This document shows, piece by piece, positions 54,932 through 64,000 of a DNA stretch of 64,000 bases. Every line of letters starts with the position of its first letter. Position 1 is the stretch's first letter. The DNA comes from Taxillus chinensis (Eukaryota > Streptophyta > Magnoliopsida > Santalales > Loranthaceae): assembly GCA_023512835.1 (NCBI GenBank), contig CM042087.1, positions 8,348,550 through 8,412,549 on the forward strand. Direction: 5' to 3'. The notes under the pieces were generated by a model. That model had not been told where the DNA came from. It saw only the letters and a list, made by a program, of their open reading frames with translations, and ran no database searches. The position numbers and the translations under genes were made by a program.

Positions 54932-56149
54932 TCCTCACGCTGGATGCCATGCCCCCCGCTCCCCTATTGCCACTCCTGCAAACCCGGCGCAAATAGCCCT
55001 CTCGTCCACAGTTGTTGCAGCGCCAGTCCTTCTTGGGGCACTCCCCCTTGAAGTGACCCTGCTCTCCACAGCAGTGACAACTGCTAAGTAGACTCCCAGA
55101 TGGACCACCCTGTCTTCCGCCACCAAAGGTGAACCTCCCAGGGTTCACAGATGTCTGACCCCGACTGCAAAAAGAATTGTTATCCCTCTCCTCCGTCTTG
55201 AGCCTCTTGGGCCCTGCATCTCGGTCAGGCCCACTCTGCAACTGTCGACCCTGAGGGGCCTGCCTCCCATCATCCAGCTCTCTCTCGGCTATACGGGCCG
55301 TCTCCACAACCTCAGCATAGGTCCTCAAGCGTAGAATTGCCACCCTCTGCCTAAGGGCTGGCCTAAGGCCCAAAGTGAACTTGTGGGCCTTCAGGTCTTC
55401 CCTTGCCACAGTCTCAGGAGCAAACCTACTCAAGCTCCGGAACTCCCGCTCATACTCAGGTACCGTCCTGGATCCCTGGCTCAGCCGCCGAATTCTTCCC
55501 TCTTCTCGCCATCTCACCGATTCCGGAAGAACTCATCATGGAAGAGTTGCAAGAACTCCTCCCAAAGCATGAGTTGCACCACACGGCTCCCCGCGACACT
55601 CGTCCACCACTCCAAAGCATCCCCCTCCAGCTGCCGAATGGCCAATCGCACCTTATCCTCTTCCCTGGGCAGGAGAAAGGAGAACACATGCTCGATCTGC
55701 CTCTGCCTCAACCACTGCTCAGCTACCACAGGATCACCTTCCCCCTTGAATCGCGGAGGTTGTTCCTTTTGGAACCGTGTCACCACGTCATCCTCTGCAC
55801 GAGTCGGTACATCACCCAGCGAACTTTCACGCTCACGAGGCAGCTCCCCTCCTGGTGGTGGTGGTGGTGGTGGTGGTGGTACCACCTGCTGTGCTGCCAT
55901 CTCACGGCGCACCTTCTCCCGAACCTCCTGCCGGAGTCCCTCTCGTAGCTCTCGTACCTCCAGCCGGATGCCTTCTCGTAGCTGTGCCAGCAACAACGCA
56001 TGCCCTCCAACGGACGGTCCCGCACCCGGACCCTCATGGGCGGATAACTCATCGCCCACGCCCCGAACACACGTGTCACTCTCCTCGGTGGCATTCTTAC
56101 TACACGAAGTAAGAAGCACAAACATCAAAACGAATTTATAATCTATCAC
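54816..56149 (-). pseudogene. Gyp-B gag, in at least two frames
   Basis: 55514-56149 holds an RE-rich helical segment, a Pro run encoded by a GGT-type repeat (about 55851-55880), and the gag core FKGEGDPVVAEQWL and ALEWWTSV. 54816-55517 continues with TVPEYEREFRSLSRFAPE and KFTLGLRPALRQRV, and two knuckles, CHCCGEQGHFKGEC and CNNCGREGYLRRVC. An overlapping frame (55780-56121) offers MPPRRVTR, the usual start of plant chromovirus gag. The true start is therefore probably near 56091 with a frameshift soon after. Confidence 0.88.
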
Positions 56150-56489
56150 GTCACTACCTCTACCCCACTGATCAATTCCACTATCACATCACATTACACA
56201 CATACATTGTATCAATCACATTTTATAGTTCGGTATGCATTGCCAAACAAATCAGAGTTGCACATTTCACTTAATCATACTATCTTATCCACAATTTCCA
56301 CAGTTTAGCACACATTCACAGCAAATGCAACTAGTGCCCTAATGCCAATGCATGCAAATCCTACCACAAGACTGGACTACCCTAAGTACACCTTGGAGGC
56401 TCAAAGAGGACCATGTTGATCAGGCATGTCCCTCCAGGATCCTCCAAAGGACTTAGGATAACCAGGTCCGCCCACTACCCTAGGCCAAC

Positions 56490-56510
56490 TAGACCATGCT
56501 CTGATACCAT
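56490..56510 (-). other. Primer binding site of Gyp-B
   Basis: On the minus strand, tatggtatcagagcatggtc begins two bases after the LTR terminal TGACA. The TGGTATCAGAGC core pairs with initiator-Met tRNA. Confidence 0.93.
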
Positions 56511-56512
56511 AT

Positions 56513-58379
56513 TGTCACGCCCCGGATTTCCAACCCGAGGAAACCGGTACGTAACTCCCCTTGTACCCACACGGAGGGCAAAGGGGTTAGGATGCAAACC
56601 CCGAATTTAACATTTTAAACATCCACAACACATTCAAGAAAGTAATGTTCATAAAAGAAATCCACAATCCAAACCAGTCTTTATTACAACAAAATCCTCT
56701 TTCCAATCCATCCCCACTGGGGTTACATCAATTCCCATAAAAATAACATAAATGGAAGAGAGTAAAATAAATAAGGTCTTCCACCTTGGTGTATCCACCT
56801 AACGCCTGTAAGTCCCTGGAAAACAAGCAAACACAGTAGGAGGGGTGAGCAACCACAGCTCAGTAGGGATCAAGTCTCCCCAACCCTTCCCATGTTCCTA
56901 ACGGCTACATGCATGTGCACGAGTGTAGTGACGTGGTAGTATTATGAAAAATAAAGCATTCCACACAAGCGGGCGTAACCTCGGCCCCACCACACTTGCT
57001 AACAAACCACATCTCAAGCAAGTAATTTAACCGCCTCTTCAGGCCATCGATTTAACCGCCTCTCAGGCAAAGTAGTTTAATCGCCTCTTCAGGCCACTGG
57101 TTTAACCGCCTCTCCTGGCAAAGTAATTTAACCGCCTCTTCAGGCCAGATACCACGATCATGCACACAACACACACCACGGTCACTCAAGCATAAAACCA
57201 AACACTTGGTGTGCACCCGTTCACAAGTGCACAACCCAACCATTCAGGCAATAGAACAAACACCCAGATGCATACATACACCAAATCACAAGTCCGGCCA
57301 CTCAGGCATATTATCGAACATATATTAGGCATATACACACAACAATAGTCACACAGGCATTTCATCGAACATGTAACATGCACCGACCGCCCAACAACAG
57401 AATCACACCAAAATGCCATTGAAGGCCAACATCCATATAAGAGATCATACCTATATGGATTACATATATATATATATATATAATAGATATAACCCATAAT
57501 CTACCCTAGAACCCTAGAACAAGAGGAGGATTTAGGTATAACAGAACCCCTACCTCAAGTAAAACGCAACAACACAAAGAATATTCCGTTCCCCACGCCG
57601 AACGCCGTCCGCCCACGAGACACCGATCACCCACGCAAGGCGCCCGGCGGCAAACCAGGAGCTCTCCTTCCCTCTCTCTCTCTACGACGGCTGGTGGAGC
57701 AACAAACCCTAAACCTAAAACAAGGGCTTCTCCTCCTTATATAGACAACACAATATCAAAACGACGTAGTTTTGATTAAGTGAACCCCAAAGATCAAAAC
57801 GACGTAGTTTTGATGGAACAAGCTATGACCTTCCCACATCCATACACACCAAAATATTCACAATTCCAACATGGTCCTTTGGGAAAAGATGATTAGAATG
57901 ACAAAACCAAGGTAACCATGCAAAAAACATGCTTGCACGCCAATTTGAACGCCAATTCCCCAATTGGCGTGCAGCTCCAAATGCACTCAAACTTCACCCC
58001 AAGCCTCCTTGCATCTTGTAGAGGTCTAAGAAGCAAAAATATGCTTGCACGTGAAATGGGTGAATTCACGTGCAGCTCCAAATGCTCTGAAATTTCTGTG
58101 GTAGATAGAGGACCTCATTCTAAGAAACTTTTGTTCTTGCACGCCAATTTTTTGAGGCCATCTACTATACCAAAAGTGAGCTCCAAAATCTGCCAAAACA
58201 GCTTAAAACCGCATGTATATGCATAGTATCTTCCTAGGGCATAAATGTACGTTATCACTTGTCACATACACCTCCCAAAAGTCCCCTCTTGGGCTCCTCT
58301 CTTACCTCAAACTTGTGCACCAACATCTAAGGTGTTTGTGGTTAACTTCTTACACACGGGTTACACACGGGTCATTACA
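56513..58379 (-). repeat. 5' LTR of Gyp-B
   Basis: This 1867-bp copy has the same ends as 49052-50977. It has a TATA box on the minus strand at 57735-57744, two ACGT dyads upstream of it, a minisatellite at about 57020-57150, a short (AT)n run near 57463-57482 and only a short (TC)n run. A G-box-containing stretch lies at about 58048-58076. Confidence 0.94.
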
Positions 58380-58384
58380 GAACC
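58380..58384. other. Right target-site duplication of Gyp-B (GAACC)
   Basis: It follows the LTR end TTACA at 58379. ORF3 of Sire-A resumes here. Confidence 0.95.
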
Positions 58385-60930
58385 ACAGCGCCACGATGCC
58401 GATCCCATGGCGGCTTCTACAGGTTGCACCTATAAAGGCAAGGAATACAAGGTGAAGTCCTTCCAAGGTCGCTATCGCTGTATGGCGATCATACTGAGTC
58501 GATGTTTACTGGCTCGCACTTCCGCTCTGGACTCTGTTCCGTACGATCTTCTTCTGGCCATGTACGGCGTTTTCGAAGGTCTTCCAATGGACTGGGGGAC
58601 GTTTATGTTCCGACTGCTGCAGAATGGACCCAAGAACCATTCCTTCGGGCGCATACTAAGCATTGTCTTCCGGCATCTTCATCCAGACCATTTTGCCCGC
58701 TATGATGCTGTTCCATTTCCTCCGGCTTATTACCTTCGCCATCTTACACCTGATGGGAACATGAAGGCCCACCGTCCCTCTGCAGCACTCCGCCTTCTCC
58801 CTGCCACAGAACAACAAGGCAGTTCTGTTGGTGACCCCTCCGACAGCCATGCCCCTGACGTCAGCTCTGCTCACCGATCCTCCTGGATTCGGTCCGTTGC
58901 TGCCCCCTCCATTTCTAGGGCCTCCCAGCACAGCGTCCGTGCCGAACCCTCCGAGGTTGCGGGGTCATCTCAGCGTAGTGTCCCTAAAGCTGTTTCCTCA
59001 GCCCCTTCTGCTGCGGATGTCCCCACTCCCTCCACTTTCGCCGTTGCTGCCGCGGTTGATACCGCCGTTGCTGCCACCATTGCTGATGTCCCGAAATCTA
59101 TTCCGGAAGCTCCTTTGCCTCCCCTACCTCAACCCCGAGCCTACCTTGACCATCTCTCCGTCGACACCATAACGGACCTTTGGCTCTGTTTCAGCCTTGC
59201 CCACACCGCCTCCATTCCTGACACCGATCTCCGGGTGTTTTACACTCGCCATACCCAATCCCCGGAGACCATGATCATCTGGAATTTGGACCAAGGCTTT
59301 CTTATGCCGGCCTCCATTCCAGATGTGTCATTCCTTAACCCCTCCAGCCCGGTCCATGCCGCACGGAGTCCTTCCCCTGCTAAGGCTGGACCTTCTTCTC
59401 CTGCTGTCGCCATTCCCGTTGTTGACCTATCTGGTCAAAGCGGGTCCGCTGCTCCGGATGCCTCTACTGCTCCGGATGCCCCTTCTTCGCTCGTCTTCTA
59501 ATACTCTTGCGGACTCCTCTGCCCAGCCGCACTCCTGCTCCTGTTCATGCGGGGGAGTCCTCCAAAGCTCCAGAGTTGGCTCTTAGGCGTGCTTCTTTTG
59601 GCACAGTCCACTCCGACGCTGTGCTCTCCGCCCAGCTGGACCGCCACGCCCAAGCTCATAGCGCCCAAATATCCGCCATCGCTGCCAAGGTTGATGCTCT
59701 TGGCGCCCAACTCCTCTCCGCCCTCACCGACTCCTCCACTTCCATGGAACAAAAGATAGACCTAGTCACCTCGTCCGTCCACTCCATGTCAACCTCCTTC
59801 GCGGACCTAGCGCACACGATGGCTCGCCCTCCTGTTGCTCCCCGACGATCTGCCAAACCGGGGGAGAGAGTGTCATCTGATCCTTCTGCTCCTCCTGCAT
59901 CACATTCCTTCACTCGTGCTGAGAAGCGGCCTGCCTCTTCATTGCTTTAGGGAGTTCAAATCCCCAAACGTAGCCGCTTCTCTCAGCCAAGCTCCTCGAG
60001 TGCAGCTCTTCCTCCATCCTCTCCATCCGCAACTGACACCTTCCTCCCATCATACGCGGCGTGTGACCCTCTTGATGCGGACGGAAGCGTGCATAAGGCA
60101 ATGATTTCCTATGCTGCGTCTACTGCCGAGAGAAGATGTCTCTCTGACCTGTACCCCTTCTCCCCGGACAACATTCGGACCCTTTGTTCGGAGAAAGGCC
60201 TCTTTACAACAGACGACATTGACAACTTCTCTAGGGATGCTAAAATGGAGATGAGGCTGTTTCCATCTCTGTACAAGGACGGCCACTTGTTTGAAGTTCT
60301 GCCATGCTGGAATGAGGGCTATCTTCCAAGTGTAGATAGCAAGGATAGCAAGCCACGGAGAACTCTCTCAACTATCCTCATTCCGTACCAGATCATGTCG
60401 CCACATTTCATGTTGGTTGTCTTCATGATTCAGTCCAAACAGATGATTCTGATTGATTCTCATCAGATTGTAGAGCAGTATGGAAGAAAGAATCAATGGG
60501 AACCACTGTGTCTCGGGTTGACTGAAGCTGTGAAGAAAGCCGAATTATATGAAAAGTTGGGCATCACTCCTTTAAGTCCAACTAAGAAGCTGAAGGCGAC
60601 ATTCCGGGGCAAGAAGCAAGTGCCACAACAGCCAGATGGAGATAGCTTCGGGGCCTTTGTCTGTTACTTCATCAAGTCATTCTTAAGTGTGGACAAATCT
60701 TGGAGCCAACACACCACTTATTCGATGAAGCAGACAAAGGAGCTTAGAGAGAAAGCAGCAACAATGATCTTCAAGTATAGTAAGCCTTATGTACCTTAAT
60801 GAAAATCTTGTATAAAGGCTGAATTGTATTCTGTTGCTGATAAATGAAAATGGTTATGATGTGTATTCTGTATGTTATCTTTTTGCGCTGCTTACCAGAT
60901 CAGATTACAAAGGGTTTGGGCATATCCATA

Positions 60931-60942
60931 ATCGGGGGAGAT
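60931..60942 (+). other. Polypurine tract of Sire-A
   Basis: The stretch atcgggggagat ends directly at the 3' LTR start (60943). Confidence 0.88.
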
Positions 60943-62123
60943 TGTTGGATCAAGCCCAGAATTTGGATAATGCTAATAAAGCCCTATGTAATTTGATTTG
61001 AGATCTTTTGTGTTTTGTCTTTAATCATTGCGGAAGATATGTTATTAATCCGGAGATACACTCGTAAGAGCAAAGCTAAGGACAAGATAAATAATCCTGA
61101 TCTGGACTAGAGTGAGTGTCGTCAAACACTTGGTAAATAACCAAGTCCCCCATATATACGGAGTAAGGAAGTACTGATGCGGAATAAGGACCCGAGTCTT
61201 TATTCGCACGGAGTAAGGAAACCAAATGCGGAGTAAGGAATCCAGACCACTCACTTATGCGGAGTAAGGATGTGCTAGTACGGAGTAAGCCATCCGATCC
61301 TTTAAACTCGCACGGAGTACGAAACTCATACGGAGTAAGGAACTTACATGCGGAGTAAGGCAGCGCTGATAAGGAATAAGTACTCCGACCTTCTCATTCA
61401 CACGGAGTAAGGAAGCGCTGACACAGACTAAGGATTCCAGTACCAAATAGATACGGACTAAGCAACCACTGACACGGAGTAAGGTTCCGAGCTTCATTAG
61501 CAATGGAGTAAGGAAAATTACACCGGACCAAGAAGATGCTACTTCAACTTACCGCATTTAAAGTTATCAGCTCGTGGTGTCCCGATGTAAGACAAACTCA
61601 TTAAGAACCTGAAGAATCTTACACGTGGATCACCCGGATATGTAGACACAACTTTAATTATACTTGGGAACTCACAAAAGCACTTATACTCTTCAAACCC
61701 AAGATCTTAATCTCCACAAACCACAGCAGTCAAGGCAAAGAGATTACCGAGGAATAGTTAGTGCTGAACGTATTCCGAAACTACAAGTTCCAAGGTTGTC
61801 TCTTAGGAATGTTTTTATAAATATTCATACTTGTACATTTGAAAATGTGTGCACGAGCGAGCCTGAATCAACCCTGTGTATGCACAAGAGTTCAAAGACA
61901 TAATATAAGCTAGTGTGTGAATCCTTTTGTCAACAGAGTGTAAAAGAGTCTTGGTTCTATTTTGTTGTATTTATCTTTTGATAATAAAACAAAATACTTC
62001 CACTATCTGGTTATCTTTCGCAGTGATTCTATCACTTAACTAGATAAGTGTTGTGTCATAAGAGAATCAAAAGAGTTTCGATAAGAGCCTATTCACCCCC
62101 CTCTAGGCTCCAAGGGACCATCA
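60943..62123 (+). repeat. 3' LTR of Sire-A
   Basis: It is 1181 bp long, the same as 38267-39447, with scattered substitutions, mostly C/T and G/A. The motif array lies in about 61155-61515 and the TATA box near 61815-61823. Confidence 0.95.
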
Positions 62124-62128
62124 GAGGT
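62124..62128. other. Right target-site duplication of Sire-A (GAGGT)
   Basis: GAGGT leads into cacacctatatg, the continuation of the Gyp-A LTR. The same sequence occurs in Gyp-B at about 49986-49998. Confidence 0.95.
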
Positions 62129-62911
62129 CACACCTATATGAATTTACATATAAATAATATAACAACAATAACGATATCCAACAGTTCATTCACCACAGGG
62201 CCTAACTTCGGATTAGGTACAAGAGGACAGAACCCCTACCTCAGCAGATTTCTTCACACCCTAGCCTCCACGCCAAACGCCGTCCGCCCACGGAAACACC
62301 ACCGCAGCAACCACGACCAAAAGCTCTTCTTCCTTCTCACTCTCTCTCTCTCTCTCTCTCTCTGCGATGGCTGCAGCGGCTGAAGAAGGGAACCCTAAAC
62401 CTAAAACAAGGAGCCTTCACCTCTTTATATAGACACCTCCATACCCCAAAACGACGTCGTTTTGATTAAATGAATTCCATCATCAAAAGGACGTAGTTTT
62501 GATAACAGACTACAACCTTTTTGCAACCACACATGGCAAAACACTCATAATTTCACCATGGTCCTTTAGCAAAAGAGTATCCGAACAACAAAACAAGGGT
62601 AATGGAGGCTGTACGTGAGAAAGGCCCTTCTCATGGGCACCTCCAAATGTTCTAGAATTTTGCCACATGCCTTAGAACAACATCAGGAAGACTCCCATGC
62701 AAAAATATCACTGCACGTGAAAAGCCATTCTTACGGGCATTCTCACGGGCACTCCCTATTGGGCTCAAACTTTGCCTCTTGCTTGCTCATCAACATACAA
62801 GATGATTTAGCCAAAGTGTGTGGAAATAAAATGCCCTAAAACCCAACAATTTCCACCCAAAAAGGCAAAACTGAGACTAACTCCTCACATCCCAAAATAC
62901 GGGTCATTACA
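62129..62911 (-). repeat. Gyp-A 3' LTR, right part
   Basis: It continues the LTR broken at 38266: a GA-rich leader with (TC)n near 62337-62363, a minus-strand TATA near 62424-62432, two ACGT dyads (about 62448-62503) and the terminus GTCATTACA at 62911. It is clearly diverged from Gyp-B between 62500 and 62880. Confidence 0.9.
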
Positions 62912-62928
62912 TCCTCTCCCCCTTAAGA

Positions 62929-64000
62929 CTTTTCATCCTCGAAAAGAAACAACATGCAAGGAAAACAAACACAACAAGCCACAACACCCAAATGGGTCAT
63001 ACGCCGCACATTGTACACAATAGCACATAACACAGTGCCACCACAGTCCATAACCACATGCATCACAATCCATGGAAACACATCCACATGTCACAAATAC
63101 CCATCTCAAGCACATTTCATTAACGTATTCAATATAAATAAAAGTCAAAAGTCGAAAGGAAATACAAATAACCAGCCAACAGCCACCCCTCCACCCTTAA
63201 GAGTGTTCGTCCTTGAACAACTCTGGGTGTTGCTGACGCATCAAAGACTCCCATTCCCAAGTCTCCTCAATGCCACGGTGCTATCACAGTACGCAAACCA
63301 AAGGAATAGCACGACCCCGCAGAAGTTTCTCCCGTCGATCTAGTATACGGATAGGGGCCTCAACAACAGACATGTCGTCCTCTATATCCAACGTTCCCCA
63401 ATCAATCACATGAGTGGGGTCAGGATGATACTTCCTCAACTAGGACACGTGGAACACATTGTGCACCCGACTCAATTGCGGTGGCAATGCTAACCGGTAA
63501 GCTACAGGCCCAACACGAGCTATAACCTCAAAAGGACCAATAAACCGGGGAGATAATTTAGAACCTCTCCCAAACCGCCGATGTCCACATCGTGGAGAGA
63601 CACGGAGAAACACATGATCTCCCACAGAAAACTCCAAAGGTCGCCGCCGCAGATCTACATAAGATTTCTATCGACTCTGGGCTGATAACAAACGCTGACG
63701 AATCAACTTGACCTTCTCAGTAGCCTCTTGAACCAACTGTGGTCCTAATAGAGCTGTCTCCCTCACCTTGGTCCAACACAAAGGTGATCGACACGGCTGC
63801 CCATACAACGCCTCAAAAGGAGCCAACCCAATGGACACCTGATAACTGTTGTTGTAGGCAAATTCCACCAAAGGAAGGTGAGTTGCCCACAAACCTCCAA
63901 AATCTAGTACACAGGCCCTCAACATGTCCTCCAAAGTTTGATTCGTCCTCTCTGTCTGACCGTCAGTCTCAGGGTGAAAGGTTGTACTCAAGTTAAGCTT
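62929..64000 (-). pseudogene. Gyp-A integrase C-terminal part, incomplete
   Basis: Minus-strand frames 63668-63991 ([20 protein letters not shown], containing the catalytic Glu) and 63440-63637 ([22 protein letters not shown]) match Gyp-B integrase. A TAG near 63668 and another at about 63440 interrupt them. The chromodomain-like end lies at about 63210-63435 in damaged form. 62929-63200 is the untranslated 3' region. The rest is outside the window. Confidence 0.88.

Larger units (their letters stand above)
49052..58379 (-). mobile_element. Gyp-B: complete chromovirus-like Ty3/gypsy element
   Basis: This 9328-bp minus-strand element has LTRs 56513-58379 (1867 bp, 5') and 49052-50977 (1926 bp, 3'), both TG...CA, and the perfect duplication GAACC. 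The minus-strand order is primer site, gag, protease, RT, RNase H, integrase, chromodomain-like tail, polypurine tract and LTR. This order and the tail after integrase fit a plant chromovirus (Tekay/Del-like is my best guess). Several frameshifts break the pol frame. Confidence 0.94.
48765..60799 (+). pseudogene. ORF3 of Sire-A: plant-transposon-domain and Ulp1-like protein, split by Gyp-B
   Basis: It starts at ATG 48765 (MTPKTSLSG). About 95 codons run to the Gyp-B insertion at 49052. The gene resumes after the duplication GAACC at 58380 and continues to 59501, with frameshifts near 59500 and a TAG at 59948-59950, then to TAA 60799. The N-terminal domain resembles the 'putative plant transposon protein' family (VLRAALNLPP, ILSRCLLAR, GLPMDWGTF, SFGRILSIVFRHL). 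The middle is Ser/Pro/Ala-rich with a helical ISAIAAKVDALGAQLLS stretch. The C-terminal 236 residues (from 60089) are Ulp1/C48-like: His 60404-60406, Asp in LIDSHQ, QQPDGDS, and Phe (60647-60649) in place of the nucleophile Cys. No membrane segment or signal peptide is seen. A structural rather than catalytic role is possible. Confidence 0.8.
38267..62123 (+). mobile_element. Sire-A: Sirevirus-like copia with ORF3, itself twice invaded
   Basis: The LTRs (38267-39447 and 60943-62123) are both exactly 1181 bp, and the target duplication is GAGGT. The order is primer site, gag, UAA, pol, spacer with polypurine tracts, ORF3, polypurine tract and LTR. Removing Gyp-B and the chimeric insertion with their duplications leaves about 12.5 kb, close to the 13.2 kb of Sire-C. 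All three genes are damaged by frameshifts and small deletions. Confidence 0.93.
37218..64000 (-). mobile_element. Gyp-A: outer chromovirus-like Ty3/gypsy, runs off the window end
   Basis: The 3' LTR is present in two parts (37218-38266 and 62129-62911) separated by Sire-A. It is followed by a polypurine tract (62912-62928) and integrase/chromodomain-end coding sequence on the minus strand up to 64000. It belongs to the same family as Gyp-B: the LTR ends match and integrase is nearly identical. The LTR outer end reads TATCACACC instead of TGTCACGCC. The rest of the element lies beyond the window. Confidence 0.9.

Noticed and set aside
54378..56141. Plus-strand ORFs of 237 and 252 codons
   Set aside because: They are antisense to Gyp-B gag and protease, where knuckles and the DTG motif identify the real strand.
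48765..60799. ORF3 as an envelope-like gene
   Set aside because: No signal peptide, transmembrane stretch or fusion-like hydrophobic segment is visible in either copy. The C-terminal motifs fit Ulp1 better.

Overview
The window is repeat-rich plant nuclear DNA, most likely from a eudicot. Every recognisable coding remnant belongs to LTR retrotransposons. I found no host gene, rRNA, tRNA or CRISPR array. The plant assignment rests on Ty1/copia pol with Sirevirus-type features, a Ty3/gypsy chromovirus, Ogre/Tat-type gypsy elements with 3.3-3.4 kb LTRs, and TRIM-type short elements. The species cannot be named from this sequence.

Layout. (1) 1-391 is an LTR-like fragment of another element. (2) 392 to about 16410 is a plus-strand Sirevirus-like copia (Sire-B). 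It is split by a 12.85 kb minus-strand Ogre/Tat-like gypsy (Tat-A, 2270-15121, target duplication GATAC) that keeps only gag. (3) About 16411-36597 is a second Tat fragment (Tat-B, minus), broken by a solo Tat LTR (16548-18718, TGAAC), by a 13.2 kb minus-strand copia (Sire-C, 19090-32302, GTTTA) and by a small inverted-arm TRIM-like element (33409-34340). (4) 36598-37217 is a fragment of a different copia. (5) From 37218 to beyond the window end lies a minus-strand chromovirus (Gyp-A). Its 3' LTR is split by a plus-strand copia (Sire-A, 38267-62123, GAGGT). Sire-A is itself split by a gypsy-LTR/TRIM chimera (42780-44795) and by a complete 9.3 kb minus-strand chromovirus (Gyp-B, 49052-58379, GAACC).

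The most interesting content is a third gene (ORF3) downstream of pol in Sire-A and Sire-C, in sense orientation. Its N-terminal half resembles the 'putative plant transposon protein' domain. Its C-terminal part has the His/Asp/Gln layout of a Ulp1-type (C48) deSUMOylase, but the nucleophile Cys position is Phe in one copy and Tyr in the other. It shows no membrane segment, so it does not look like the env-like ORF usually described for Sireviruses. Both copies carry a TATA-like site about 115-121 bp before the ORF3 ATG, and GGGGGAG-type internal polypurine tracts between pol and ORF3. Gag and pol lie in one frame separated by a single UAA in both copies.

All elements are damaged by stops, frameshifts and deletions. 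Five perfect 5-bp target-site duplications and the nesting give a clear relative order of insertion.
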